Shown: positions 11,601-23,430 of the stretch, piece after piece | Numbering within the stretch: position 1 is the stretch's first letter | Layout of the letters: each line of letters begins with the position of its first letter | Source of the DNA: Ceratodon purpureus | Lineage: Eukaryota; Streptophyta; Bryopsida; Pseudoditrichales; Ditrichaceae | Length of the DNA: 64,000 nucleotides | NCBI GenBank assembly: GCA_014871385.1 | Contig: CM026431.1 | Location: 16,141,651 to 16,205,650 of the forward strand | Direction of reading: 5' to 3' | Position numbers and translations under genes: made by a program | Notes under the pieces: generated by a model | Told to the model about the DNA's origin: nothing | Databases searched by the model: none | What the model saw: only the letters and a program-made list of their open reading frames with translations

Positions 11601-13293
11601 AGGTGTTACCTGCCGCCTTGAGAGGGTCGCTCGCAGATGGACCTCGGGTAGCTGTTATTCGACTAGGGCACTGCTTCAAGAAGATTTGCGAGAAACAAGT
11701 AACCGTGAGTGAGCTCCCGAACTTATTGAACTACATTGCCGAAACTTGCTCTCTGCTGGAGATATACTTCCCACTGGCGTATTGGAATATAATGCCCCAT
11801 CTCGTACTTCACTTGCCAAGGGAGCTTTACTGGTGCGGGCCCGTTCATGCCCGCTGGATGTATAGCGTGGAAAGGTACTTAGGTCACTTGAAGAGCCTCG
11901 TGCGTAATAAGGCCAGACCCGAAGGATCCATTGCCCAGGGTTATATGTATACGGAAGCCATCGGATTCGTCACAGAGCATTTCCAAATGTATCCAGGAGT
12001 TGCGAGACTACTCTGGGACATGGAAGAAGACGAACAGGACGCAGGGGAGGTGATGGAGGGGCAGGGTCGTGAGCAATTCTGGGACGACATTGAATTGAAG
12101 AAACTTCACGAACATGTTTTGCGTCACTGCGTCCACACGGAGGACCTCTATAGGTATGCTACCCTCATGCGTACTGTTTGGGTCAGTGTCATCGCATTGG
12201 TGACTAAATAAAGAGTGCTCTAACTGTTATTAAAACGAGTACGTAGAGTACTGTTTAACTCTACAGCCGTTTCTGTTGCAGTATTTTCTCAGAGGAAAGA
12301 AGATCGCTTAGGGGTCGCAATCCAAGGAGACTCGTTCCATTCGCAGACTGGATCGAAGAGAGAGTGCGTCAAATGGGAATCGATGGTCATAACCCCTCTC
12401 CAGATCTGGTGACTATGTCCAGACTTCCGTCTCCGTACGTAAAGCATCATAACTCGATGTGGGCTTTCGGCTACCACTTCAGAACTGACGAAGAGGACGG
12501 GAAACAACACGTAACCTTCGACGCTGGAGTGGCAGCCATCATAAACCAAACCTGCCGTTCTTCAGTGTCGGATGTGAACCAAATTGAGTCGGAGCTCCTT
12601 TATGTAGGAATTATTAAGGACATACTGCGCGTTGACTACGGACATTTGAAGTTCAACGTATTGAGGTGTTCATGGATCAAGCCTGATCTCGCAGGGGAGC
12701 CGACAATCAAAGTAGACCAAGACGGTTTTTGGCTCGTAAAACACGCTGCTCGACAGAGTGCAGACGTCGAGCCGTATCTCATGGCCGCACATGCCCGTCA
12801 GGTCAGTTAATCGACGCAATTCCCTTTCATTCGTACAGTCTCCCAATGTTTGCATTCCGGTCTAAGCTGAACCTCTGAATTGCATCATGAGCATCGTATC
12901 ACTTATCACAGTCGTCATTATGGACTACCCAATGCCGAACAGGTTTATTTTGTCGATGATCCATACAATGAAGAATGGAAGGTTGTGAGGTACAAGGAGC
13001 CGAGATCACGGCGGGTCACTGATGGGCTACCAGACGCTTCTCTTAGCGCACCAGGTCGGACCACTGCCACCGAGCTTAACATTGCTAGAGGACAAGGCGA
13101 GGCTGCAGCTGAGCCTCAGAGGCAGCCAGTACTAGAGGCCGACGTGGTGCATGTCATGGCACACGAAGAGGTCGACGAAGAAGCAGCTTACATGCAAACG
13201 GACCACATCCATTCCGATTCAGAGGACGACATCCCCAACGACGAGGCAGCAGTTCCAGTGATTCCCGTACCTAATGCGATTGACGATGCATAA
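8613..13293 (+). CDS. CACTA transposase TNP2 (En/Spm TNPD-like)
   Basis: Five exons in consistent phase (8613-8834, 9051-10751, 11252-12153, 12282-12801, 12943-13293) give about 1,231 residues. Exon 1 has the transposase-associated N-terminal motif (PCPCQ...CLRDNGRHVWFYGRTE). Exon 2 begins with a long acidic region, then the TNP2 core: CPNNCCLYR, VTDGFNPH, YSIWPILLMNYNIAPWL, LIPGPKS, IGDFPAYG and CPVCGEG. Exon 3 gives LDVMHVEKN and a DUF4218-like block (LPRELYWCGPVHARWMYS, ERYLGHLKS). Exons 4 and 5 give a DUF4216-like C-terminus (YVGIIKDILRVDYG, VYFVDDPYNEEW). It is the enzyme that cuts the element at its ends. The exon 1 to 2 join at CAG/GGA replaces a non-ATG start near 9042. No stop or frameshift interrupts it. 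Confidence 0.9.
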
Positions 13294-14653
13294 CTCTAAC
13301 GAGTTTGAAATGCCATCAGCCCTTCACGCAGAGCTTGAACTCGGTGTTACTACGGCATTCCCTAAGACATTGGTACGTCAATTCAGCGAATGAATCCTTC
13401 ATTACAGTCTCTCACAGCATTCTGCAAACTGATCAGTTGAGGTTACTCTCTGAGGTCAGTAACTGAATAACTCCCCAAAAGTTTTTCCGCAACCTCTATA
13501 TTCTAGGTTCTGTTCAGAGAAATACCGTGTGCTTCTCTGGCCATGGGGCATCAGTAGGTCCACGGTTTAGTATATCCACATCCCTCTTAGGTAATATGTT
13601 CACACGTCCAAACTGAGTCAGAGGCTCGTCCCATGTACTGACTTGTCAGAACTTGCTTCACGTACGAGCCAAGGTTCTGACGGAGGACGGTCATGTCACC
13701 AGCACCGGACACTGAGTAGGCGGAGCCTCTTTCACCTGTCACAAAATCTTAGCCTGTTTGTCTATTCAGGAAGTCCATCTAATCAATCATAATCCAGAGG
13801 ACGAGTACATACGCATGTCAGTTCCAGCCGTTTCGAGTCCATTCCATCAAAGTAGGCGTAGGTCATGCCGTCATGGGGCACTGAAGTAGACATGAGTAGA
13901 ACGCATAGCATCCCATCAGCGAGGCGGCTCCTTCTAGTTTCACATGTCATTATTCTGTCACCTCTGGGCTGTAATTAGCAGCAGTCTGCCTCGCTGTATC
14001 GTCAATGAGTGGAAGGTGTTGTGGAGAATTGACAGGTTAGTGACACAATGACCATCGTGGCGTATCCACACCCGTCACGCATTGGATTTCAGCATCATAT
14101 TATGACAGGGAGCAATAGATGTGAGGTGACTACCAGCCCCAATCAATTGTCGGCTGTCTTCTAGAACCCTAATTTCCTCAGAATAAAGCGAGTCGCCTGA
14201 GAGATGGAGAGGCGGATGCTCCTCAATGCTTCCATCGCACAGGTGGGCGGAGCCTCCAGAGTGCGAACCCGTCGACTGATGCTTTCTGGCGTCTGTGTGC
14301 TAATCCACTCCTTCCCCGGTGCGTGCGAAGCAGAATCACGGGCTTCATTACTGAACCAGGTACGCGCTTCCATCTATGATATTATGTTCCGAATAGTATT
14401 TCCATGTGCTTGTACCATGCTGACTTCTCCATATCTTGTCGACGGTCCAGACGCCCTTCTCCTCCATATTGTGTGTGTTTGAATGACTCGTAACCATTTC
14501 ATCCTCCGAATTTGTTGGGTTCTCGTTCCTCTTTGCTGGAGTTGTGTAGTTAGTGCGCCTTTTTTTTATTTACAATGGAATAGAATTTAACCCTTGCTGT
14601 CTCGGCTATGGAAGACTTAATCAATATGATGTCTTCTGTATGTCTTCGCAGAC
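13294..14653. other. Intergenic stretch inside the CACTA element
   Basis: Between the TNP2 stop and the 481-codon gene. Small ORFs here (for example 14204-14482) lack family motifs and conserved splice structure. It may hold the TNP2 3' UTR and the promoter of the next gene; nothing else is visible. Confidence 0.4.
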
Positions 14654-16810
14654 ATGGCCATCGACAGCCATGACATTCCACGGAACCCTCATCGGGGATC
14701 GCCACGATGGTTTTTCGTGGACAAGAAACTGAATAACTACGGATACTTGCCGGGAGCCCCGAGACGCGACCGGGACGCACTTCCAGACATAGTCGTGAAC
14801 GAGGAGAAGTGTGCGAAGCGATGGGGACCAAAGCAACACGGCAAATTCTGGTACGCGCGGCCAGGTTCGAGCGAGAGTCCGAGAATGATACAGAGGATTG
14901 AGAGTCTGTACGAGGTTACCCACCAGCGCCCAATGGGGAAGCAGCGCTGCATTGGACTCGCCTTTGCACGGGGACTGATTGCAGAGAAGCTCGGGCACGC
15001 AGTGGATTGGGCCTCCTTTGCCGCCAAGCAGTGTCAGCGGGGGGGGCGTCCGTTCATATCCTTAGAAGAGCTGAGAAGCAAAACAAGACGGGAGTCCGGT
15101 TGGTGGCCACGGATTGAGGCGTCGGAGCTGAACGCGAATGACTTGGAGGGGGCTCCGGATGACTGGGAGGTTAATAGGCATCCTCGGCAGATGAACATGA
15201 GGCTCATCAACGGCTACGACTTGAAGGATGCCTTGCCAACGAGGCCGGACACCGTCGTCTCCCCACCACTGTACGGGCGAGTGGTTCATATCGGAGGTCA
15301 GCCCCCCTACCGTTTCCCTTCAAGTACCTTGAATATGAATTCTACTCCGCTACTCTGACATGAAATTACATTGTTCTGTACTGAAATAGATGCTGGCTGT
15401 TTGTACATAGTGTCGTCGCATGCAGACAGTGATACTGCAAGCTCTGGGAGTGACTCGTCGGAGAAGATAGTTAATAACCACGGTGAGTCTCCTGTCATCC
15501 ATTATGTACGCTGATGTTCAATCCAGTGTTAGTTAAATAATCCTACAATTGGAGGACATTGTGCTTGGTGGAATCCACTACGTCTGCCAATCATTAGAAT
15601 GTATCGAGGCGTGTGGTCCAATTCGTGCAGGTACAGCTCCACTCTCGGTTGAAGAGGTCCAATCCGCGGAAGTACCACCTATTGCAACACAAGGATCACC
15701 AATCGTAGAAGGAGGCAACGAGTGGGACAGCTGCCCCGTGTCACCAGGACCAGGTACTATTATGTACTCCAGAAATAGCCTCGGTTTAGCTTGTTAGTAG
15801 ATTTGAAGATATAACACTTAAGTGTTTAGTCGAATAGAAGCACTTTTTAACTTGCTAATGGGTGGCCGTCAGCAGTTTCTCCTGTCGGTGGTCGCCAGGT
15901 TGGACGATCCACATCGGACTCTGATTACGAGCCGTCCGACAGGCATAGGACTGAAACGAGTATCCACCCATCCGCCGGCGTGGAGCGCGACCTCGAGGAC
16001 ATTGTTAGCGATGAGGATGTCCTCGGAGTAGACATCTCCGACCGTGTTCACGCCGAATGTGAGTTTTCAAGAGTTCCCCTGTCATTGTCTCATCCTGAAA
16101 TTGTAGTCGAGAAGTGAGACACCTAAACCTTACTGAACCTATTCGACTTCAGAACCACAACCCGTCTTGATTTTTTTTTTAATCTCATGCGACGACGTGG
16201 GCTTACTGTACCTCTGAATTTTGCAGTGGATCACTGGGCCGTGGAGGCTGGATTCTACACAATCGAACCCGAAGCACAGTTGACCTTCCTCCAAGAGAAG
16301 GAGACGGAGTTCAAGAGAGAGTCGAAGAAGCGGAAGGCGGAGGAGGAGGCACAGGAAGGGTGGCTTACGAAGATGAGATGGAAAACAATTGACATGGCTT
16401 TTCCACCTGAGGGGAATGAGGCGTCGCAGGTGCCGGATTGCAACATCGTAGTGGACAAGTATGTGGCGGATTCCAACGTTTCTGTGAAGTTCTCACCGCT
16501 GAGGTTCCAGCGACGTCCACTATTACTCCCTCGCGGTGAGCGATCTATCACCTTTCACTTACATAAGGATAATCTCTACTGCTGAGTTGCTTACGTACTC
16601 ATGAATATATATAACGTATCACTTTTTGTGAGTGCTGATAGTCGTAGCCATGTCTCCTGTAACAGCAGTTACACTTATAGAATATCTCTGTACTACGTGT
16701 GTGAATTTGACGCAGAGGTTGCGGCTTCTGGTTCGGGATCGGGAGATTACGATGCGAATGTTGGAAGGAATATGGGGAGCATCAATATCGGGGACACCGA
16801 TAGCGACTGA
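14654..16810 (+). CDS. Six-exon gene of unknown function in the CACTA element (481 aa)
   Basis: The exons 14654-15296, 15390-15482, 15631-15753, 15876-16058, 16227-16535 and 16716-16810 join into one frame. Every intron has GT-AG ends and falls in phase 1. Exon 1 (214 codons) is a basic, Trp-rich globular-looking region (RWFFVDKKLNNYGYLPG, RWGPKQHGKFWYARPG, IGLAFARGLIAEKLG, RRESGWWPRIEA). Exons 2 to 4 are acidic and Ser-rich with SDTASSGSDSS and STSDSDYEPSD. Exon 5 has a charged coiled coil (LTFLQEKETEFKRES) and a second folded-looking part. The protein ends in a Gly/Ser/Asp tail. I do not recognise a family. It lies downstream of TNP2 on the same strand, 0.85 kb from the right end, and could be a third transposition factor or a captured gene. 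The start could lie further upstream. Confidence 0.6.
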
Positions 16811-17655
16811 TGTGTTCAGAATTGGAGGGCTTCAGTAATAGTATGAGTACTGGGGGGTTTTGGTCTGTACATAAATCATTTTGATGCACATCCGGACGGG
16901 CTGATATAGAGCTTTAAAATGAACTTGACGACTGCCGGAGAGTTAGTGTGATCGTAAAGTAGGTGTGATCGGAAATTAGGTGTGAGCTTAACATTTTCTT
17001 TGAACTCACTCGGGTATCATGTGCGTGATTGCACCGGACTGAGCGTATCCGCTATGTGGTGCACTCGTTACATACTTCTATAATGGATAATTGAATTTCG
17101 TTTCTATCTTCGTATTACTACAGGCCCATGAATTCCACTGCTTTTTCTGTGAAATGGCGTGCTTGTCATGTACTGGACTGGATGTGGTCGTTCAAAGTAT
17201 TAGGAAAAAAATTGCATCCCTCAGACGTCTATTTGAATCTAAGTGACGACGCGGTACAACTACCGTAATGTGGATCAACAGTAATATCATCAGGAAAAAA
17301 AGCGTACTGTACACATTGAGGTCATTCTCCCACATGAAGCACCGGGCATCAACCGGCACCCGAGTCACCCCAACGAGGACGACCTCGAAATCGTGGGACC
17401 TAAAATTCCCGGCGTCTTGGACCAGTAATCTCGTAGCTATGTCGAGGGAGGGTCGTAATTCATACGTGGCTCGCGCTTGCTTATTACCCTGTCCGAGGTG
17501 GTTCCACCCAGGATAAATCCAGTACCATCGCGCATCCTGATTCGATGTTCAGCCTTCCAAGGAGTGGCCCACACCGCCCACACCGGCGACCACGCAGGGA
17601 AAGACAGAAACCGCCGGAGGAGCGCCTAAGCCGCGACCCAGCCCTTACAGTCCGG
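16811..17655. other. Right subterminal region of the CACTA element
   Basis: Non-coding as far as I can see. The ORF at 17268-17516 has no motif and contains the Arg/Thr-rich reading typical of chance ORFs. It probably holds subterminal binding sites for the TNP1-type protein, but I could not define a repeat as clear as that at the left end. Confidence 0.4.
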
Positions 17656-17684
17656 AGTGAGAAACGACCACTTCGCTAGTAGTG
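17656..17684 (-). repeat. Right terminal inverted repeat of the CACTA element
   Basis: Ends GCTAGTAGTG and is the inverse of 69-97 with 25 of 29 matches. TGA at 17685-17687 is the right copy of the target duplication. Confidence 0.92.
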
Positions 17685-18065
17685 TGAAGGAGGCGTTAGC
17701 TGCAGCGATAGCCGTGAGGCGGGTGGAGCTAAGGTTTGATAAGGTAGCAGCGAGCGAGGCATTCGCAGGCAGCCACACAAGAGAGAATGATGATATTGTA
17801 ATCGGCCTTGGCTGAAATGATGATTGAGGAGGCGCAAGAAATGGCCAAGTGAGCTTCCGAGGAGGAACTCCGTCACCCACTCACTGCAACGTTGAGCTCG
17901 CCCACGGAGGAGTACACCAGAGCAATAAAGGCAGCAGCAACTCGGACGTACCACAGAGAGCAGGCAGCTGGTGCAGCTGCAGCAGCAGCAGCAGCGATAT
18001 ATGGGAATGATATCAATGCGCTCAATCGCAGTCTGAAAGCATGCACTGATTTCTCTCACTCATTG
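17685..18065 (+). pseudogene. Decayed Ala-rich coding fragment interrupted by the CACTA insertion
   Basis: Right of the element the plus strand reads KEALAAAIAVRRVELRFDK and then, in another frame and after a stop, EEYTRAIKAAATRTYHREQ, an Ala run and NALNRSLKACTDF before a TAG near 18066. The left flank (1-68) reads a compatible Gln/Ala-rich sequence into the target site. Codon-like, compositionally biased reading on both sides suggests the transposon landed in an older coding sequence. In-frame stops show it is no longer intact. I cannot name the protein; it may itself come from a repeat family. Confidence 0.35.
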
Positions 18066-18870
18066 TAGAGTAAGTTAGTTGGCTCGAGTCTCCTCTCCCC
18101 TCCCTTCAAGGCAAGGCAATTAGGCTATGCGGCCTCCACTCCCTCCCAGCTGCAGGGTCATTGGGCTGGCTGAAGTCAGGCAGGTGAGGGAGGAGCTGTA
18201 ACTGCCATCAATGGAATGGGGACACTTATATATATTCATTCACATATTCATGTGTACACCAGTGCTGTAGAATATCGGTCACAGTGTTCCTGGGAGGACT
18301 GGGTGGAGAATCTGGAGATATATAATAGCTTAACTGAGCTGCAAAGGACTTGAAGGGAGTTGGTGTGCTTGCCTGATCAGGCACTGTAAGTTATGTTCAC
18401 TGCAACCTTAGAGCTCATGGATGGCTGGAACACTACTGGCTGGGTTCCGGTCCTGGGTGGCAGCTCTTCTTATTCTTGCAGTAAAGGCTCCCACGCCTGC
18501 CACCTTGCTCATCATGAACTTGGAGCAGCTTCAAAAAGGCGAGCCTGGAAGGGGACGGTATGTACACAAATTCCGTATCCAAGTGTGTGTGTCATCATGC
18601 ATCTGAAAGGTGCTAACTTTCATGTGGCGAAAATCAATTTGTAGTTGTGCTTGTTGTACACATGACATTCTACACCTCTTGTTTTATTCCATAAAATCCT
18701 AAAACTTTCATGGACTGTATACTCTGGAATTATAGTGATATTACTCAAGAGAGTGTATTTGAGATAGTCTTTCCAAACAATAACTGGAAGTATATCAAAT
18801 GTGGATTCTGGAATAAAATGGGTGCCTAATAGGCCATTGAAGGATATGTAGGAGTGTGAGGAGTGTTGTA
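18066..18870. other. Intergenic, no gene seen
   Basis: Short ORFs only, none with motifs. The sequence becomes AT-rich toward the Tc1/mariner-like element. Confidence 0.4.
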
Positions 18871-19842
18871 CAGTACCCACCAACAAGTTTACGTTCATAG
18901 CAGTAAGAGATAACATACTTCCGATTTTCAATTGGCCACCATGCCCTCAAAACTAATCTAAATTGCAAAGTACAAATTAGTAAATTACATAAGGAAGATA
19001 GTAGAGTCTTCTTTACCAATATATGAAAAAATTCCAAAAAGAGTGGAAATTTATCTAATAACTTTAGCATATTTTAACATATTTTTTAGTATCTACCTTT
19101 CATTGTTATGAAGGCCTTCATGTGGTGAGATATGTTGAGAAAAAGAATCTTATTATCTCTTGAGAAACTTCTTTTGATGCCCTTTGTATAGATGTGACTC
19201 ACACTGACAAATATTGAATGGAGTTGGCGTGATAAGCGTTGAGATGGTCCCTTGTGAAAAAGTAACATACACATTTTTAAGTGCAATGACCGCTAATGAA
19301 ATTTCCTTACACATGTGACTTGGATTAGTACATAAGAGATGGTTTTGATGGAATTTACTACATTTTAGACAATTTGGTGTTAGTTTCATGAAATTTGGTC
19401 TTTTGAGGTCAAAGATATGATTATTTGAAGTTACACTTGTTTATGGTGACACTTCAGTTAGAGTATGAAAGTCTACAATTAAGCTTCTTGGTAAGTATAG
19501 TTCATATTTTTTCTAAAAAGAAGTTGCATTTATACAAAAGGAATTGGAAGAGCTTTCTATGAAGATGGTTGAAGTTCTCCTTTCTGGCATACCTCAACGT
19601 AGAAAGCCCCTGATAAGAGCTAAGGATAAATAGTAGATACTACGTAAGGAAAATGGTATAATAGCACATATTTTTCGTTTTTTTGGAAAATATTTTACAT
19701 AATGGTATAAAAGACTCCATTATCTTTCCAATATACTTTGCAGTTGACAATTTGGATCATTTTTGAGAACATGGTGATTGTTTGAAAATTGAAAAATGTT
19801 CTCTTTTTTGTGTTGTGAACATAAACTTATTGGTGGGTACTG
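18871..19842. mobile_element. Non-autonomous Tc1/mariner-like element, 972 bp
   Basis: The ends are inverted repeats of 32 bp with 28 matches (18871-18902 against 19811-19842), each starting CAGTACCCACCAA. A TA dinucleotide sits directly outside each end (18869-18870 and 19843-19844). CAGT at the tip plus a TA target duplication is the Tc1/mariner signature. The AT-rich interior has no ORF resembling a DDE transposase, so movement would need a transposase supplied from elsewhere. Confidence 0.8.
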
Positions 19843-19844
19843 TA

Positions 19845-20038
19845 CTTTACTTGGTATAACTCCACTTGAGCCGAGGCCCCAGTACTTGGTGGTGTAACTC
19901 TGTGAAGCCACAGCTAACTTAGTCCCTAAATTTCTCCCATGGCTTGTCCTGAGTCCTAACCAGGCATGTATGCCTAGCCATCACCTATTCTAGATCACCC
20001 AATCTGCCAAGAACCCTGATGATTCACTACCAATAAAC
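19845..20038. other. Short spacer between two transposons
   Basis: About 190 bp of unassigned sequence between the Tc1/mariner-like element and the Harbinger element. No feature seen. Confidence 0.4.
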
Positions 20039-21059
20039 TTAAGGGGCCTTCACACCTGGCTTCATATAAGAGTACCGTGTTTCCTGTAAGAGCTGGACTA
20101 AAAAAATCCCAAACTGGTTTCACACAGACTGTGTCTAGCCTGGCGTTTTCCTGATTACTCGGACGGTTGTATGTAGTGAGCGTTCACACGTACAAGAAGT
20201 TACTATAGTAACTGGGGAGTGGATGAGGTAGTAGGTAAGAACTTTACCAGCCCGTCACACCTGGGGAGTGGTGTTTTAGGAAGTCACCGTCCCATCATGC
20301 AAATTGGATCACGTCGCACTCAAACTCAGCATGTCTGTTTCGCAGTTGCCTTCACCTTGAGTGTGTCTTGGGTATTGTTTCCAGAACTGTTCATGAACTC
20401 TCGCACCTCTCTCATTATTTTGTCGTGCACAGAGGTTTTGTAGTCGCCATTTCTCCCTGTGACTGATATTTGTCGAAGAAGGGGAAGCCCACAGTTCGGT
20501 TGTGGGTTACTTCTTTGTTTCATTTGCGTTGGGGATTGAGGTCTATTCTCTCCTGCGTTTGGGAAACCCGGGGGGCCACGGAATAGGGTTTACTGGAGGA
20601 AATTGCGAAATCAGAAGTTGTATGGTAGCCGTCAGTGTCGGTCGTCGCATTCGTGGCTGCTTCTTCTGTTGGAGGTATCTTTGGCGATCGAGTCCGTCGG
20701 TGGTTGTCTTCGACTCAAGTTACTTGCATTCCAGGTATGAAACCCTCACCGTATGAATTCCATTGTTCGTTTTTTGTGACTCTTGTAGTTTTGTGTGTGG
20801 GTGTTTAATTTTTTTTACCTCTTCATGATATCGGGAGGAGTTCAATTGTGGGTTTCGTGAACTTGATCAACGATGCGTTGCATCTTTGTGGCATGGGTTC
20901 TAAGAAGCTCCGGTACATGAGTGGGGTTTCTCGAGGACATCGTTTCCTTTCTCAAATTCACGTTGTTTATACTCACTCACAAACTGCTCTAGTACGTACT
21001 TCCAGGGGTTCTTCTGTGCGTTACCGCAGCCTTTGGTCGTTGACTCGTTGGTTCTCTCA

Positions 21060-22409
21060 ATGGACCCGCTGGCGGAGCCGACGACTGCGATTGCTTTTAG
21101 TGTCTGGCTGCTCTTGCTTCTTCTCAACAACAAAGACGCTGTGTCCCTTCCGACCCCAATCGCAGCAGATGACGATGAACAGGATCCGGTGGCGGCCATA
21201 GTGGAGTCCTTGGAAGACAGATTCAGCGATGCGCATAATCAGATGCGTGCCACTCTACACCATTTTAGATTGTGTTTGTCATTTAATTTTTTGGATGAGG
21301 ATGTCGGTTACTGGGTGAAACCCCGGTCTACTACGTGGTTCAGCAGATTTCTTCTAGAGCAATACGACAATAGTCGATGGATACAGATGTTTAGAATGAC
21401 GAAGCCTGCGGTCATAGCACTTGCAGACCTCTTGAAGCCACATGTAGAAAAAGAGAACACCCGTTATAGACTTGCGATTCCAGTACTCATACGTGTAGCA
21501 TGTACCTTGTTCAAACTGTCGCATGGTGCAAATCTAACTGTGTGCAGTGAGATGTTTGCCATCGGCAGGAGTACAGTGTCCATGGTGTTAAGGGAAGTCG
21601 TGCATGCCATTAACGATAGCTTTAGACACCAGATTATGTGGCCAACAGGGGATAGAATGCGAGAGACTCAGTTGAAATTCCAGGAGCTATGTGGGTTGCC
21701 TGGTGTTGTAGGGGCCATCGACGGTATGCATGTCAGCATATCCAAGCCGGCCGTCGGCCCGGCAGACTATTACTATTTCAAAAGCGGCGGATATACTATC
21801 AATTGTCAAGCTGTTGTGGACTCTGAAAAACGCTTCTTGGATCTATACGTTGGAATGCCAGGATCCACAAATGACTCCAGAATGTTACGCCGTTCCTCCC
21901 TCTACACAATGGCGACAGAGAGTACTATACTCAGCGCCCAACATGCTGTAGACAATTTCACACCGTACATCATTGGTGATTTAGGGTACCCCTTGCTGCC
22001 TTGGCTCATGGTACCGCACAGGACCCAAGCTCCACTCTCTGTTTCGGAGACACTTTTTAACAGACGATTGCGGCGGGGCCGCTGCGTGGTGGAGAATACT
22101 TTTGGTATTCTGAAGCAAACGTTCCGTGAGTTACTTGTGAAGTCTGACCTCCATGTTGCATTCATGCCGGATGTAATCTTGAGTTGTGCGATCCTCCACA
22201 ACATCCTGCTTGCTCAGTCTCACGAGGAGGTCGAGACTCTGCTACAGATTCTACGTGACGAGGGCCTAGATGGGGCGGTCGAAGACGATGATGGAGCCCC
22301 AGCGGAGGCCGCTGATGCTGTGCATGATGACGGGGCTGCTGTGCTTGGAAATGACAAACGCACGCGACTTGGACTATACCTTACCATGCAACGCCGGGGG
22401 CACCGTTAA
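21060..22409 (+). CDS. PIF/Harbinger transposase (HARBI1-like DDE nuclease)
   Basis: An intact 449-residue ORF from the ATG at 21060; the frame is open upstream to 21033 but without an ATG. It has the DDE_Tnp_4 (HARBI1) layout: an N-terminal helical region, then PVLIRVACTLFKLSHG and FAIGRSTVSMVL, a helix-turn-helix-like element. The catalytic triad appears as AIDGMHV (first Asp, about residue 221), IIGDLGYPL (second Asp, about 307) and VVENTFGIL (Glu, about 346). LYVGMPGSTNDSRMLRRS is also a family hallmark. The acidic C-terminus is normal for the family. With the ORF1 partner it would cut the element at TTA targets. No disabling changes are seen. Confidence 0.9.
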   Translation: MDPLAEPTTAIAFSVWLLLLLLNNKDAVSLPTPIAADDDEQDPVAAIVESLEDRFSDAHNQMRATLHHFRLCLSFNFLDEDVGYWVKPRSTTWFSRFLLEQYDNSRWIQMFRMTKPAVIALADLLKPHVEKENTRYRLAIPVLIRVACTLFKLSHGANLTVCSEMFAIGRSTVSMVLREVVHAINDSFRHQIMWPTGDRMRETQLKFQELCGLPGVVGAIDGMHVSISKPAVGPADYYYFKSGGYTINCQAVVDSEKRFLDLYVGMPGSTNDSRMLRRSSLYTMATESTILSAQHAVDNFTPYIIGDLGYPLLPWLMVPHRTQAPLSVSETLFNRRLRRGRCVVENTFGILKQTFRELLVKSDLHVAFMPDVILSCAILHNILLAQSHEEVETLLQILRDEGLDGAVEDDDGAPAEAADAVHDDGAAVLGNDKRTRLGLYLTMQRRGHR

Positions 22410-23430
22410 GCAGCCTGTGAGTAACGTCCTTTTAACCTGACGGACCTTCCTCCAATTTAGAGATATGATCACAGAATTCTGCCATTCCACTTCTTATTGA
22501 TCAGCTGTAACAAACAATAAATGGCGCAATCAATAAATGCTTCACAAAATGGATTAGACGGCTGCTAATCATGCATACACAATCTGACATACTCGAGTCT
22601 TTCATTTTAATCAGAATTTCACTCACGCTACCAATAGACAGAAGTTCAATTTAAATTGTTAACTGGACTAGTCACACACACGGAGTCCTGATAATGTGTT
22701 GCGGTCCATGTGTGGTAACCCTTCTACCGATCCGTAATCCTTCTGATGATCAGTTGAAGTCTTTATGTTGAGTGATCCTTCTGATAATATCTCGTAGTCC
22801 ATGACCCCTCTGATTTGTTTGAATCCTTAGGTTGCCGAGTTTGTCAATAGGGATGTAGCAATGGATCTCGAGCAGTGTCTTTGTACATTATGTAGCGTGA
22901 TCTTGTCTTCCCTAAAGCTGCAAACCTGCATTTCCTCCCAAACATTCCAATAATCAACTAGGCGCCTCCCTCAGAAATGGTGTACAAATCCACCATGTGT
23001 AAGGTTAAAAACACGTACATTTGTTGCAGTCCAGATCTGCAACTTTCACTGAACTGAGAACTAATGATCCCTACTACATACAATTCTTCAGAAGAAAGAT
23101 GCTAGCAAACAGTATCGGCACTGTGAATTTCTGATTCGGATTAGTTCTCCTTCCGAGTGAAAGACTTTATGCTGAACAATGAAGTGCATGTTATGATTCA
23201 AAAAACGGTAGGGGAGGAACGCAAATGAACAAGGAATGGTGCAAGAAACTACCATTCAGGGACAAACGGAGCCATCCAAATGACGTCTCCAGCTTGGACA
23301 GGATACCTGCATGCACCACCCCATTCAGTGTCTTGACTAAACCACGAATTCATACACCCCATGTCGCGCAAGAGATACACAATTGCAACATAAATTCAAA
23401 GTTAGAAAGAGTAAGAAACAGGAACCAAGT
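22410..23430. other. Non-coding interior of the Harbinger element
   Basis: Downstream of the transposase stop up to the minisatellite. No ORF with recognisable content; probably 3' UTR and spacer. Confidence 0.4.

Larger units (their letters stand above)
69..17684. mobile_element. Complete CACTA (En/Spm) DNA transposon, 17.6 kb
   Basis: Both ends begin with CACTACTAGC and the terminal 29 bp are inverted repeats with 25 of 29 positions identical (69-97 against 17656-17684). The trinucleotide TGA lies directly outside both ends (66-68 and 17685-17687), the 3-bp target duplication expected for CACTA transposition. Inside are the two proteins that define the family, a TNP2 transposase (plus strand) and a TNP1-type protein (minus strand). 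Three further ORFs have no counterpart in the canonical En/Spm element. All main coding regions can be spliced without frameshift or stop, so the copy may be autonomous. CACTA elements move by cut and paste; the intact ends, target duplication and genes suggest a fairly recent insertion. The length exceeds the 8-kb maize En/Spm. Confidence 0.93.
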
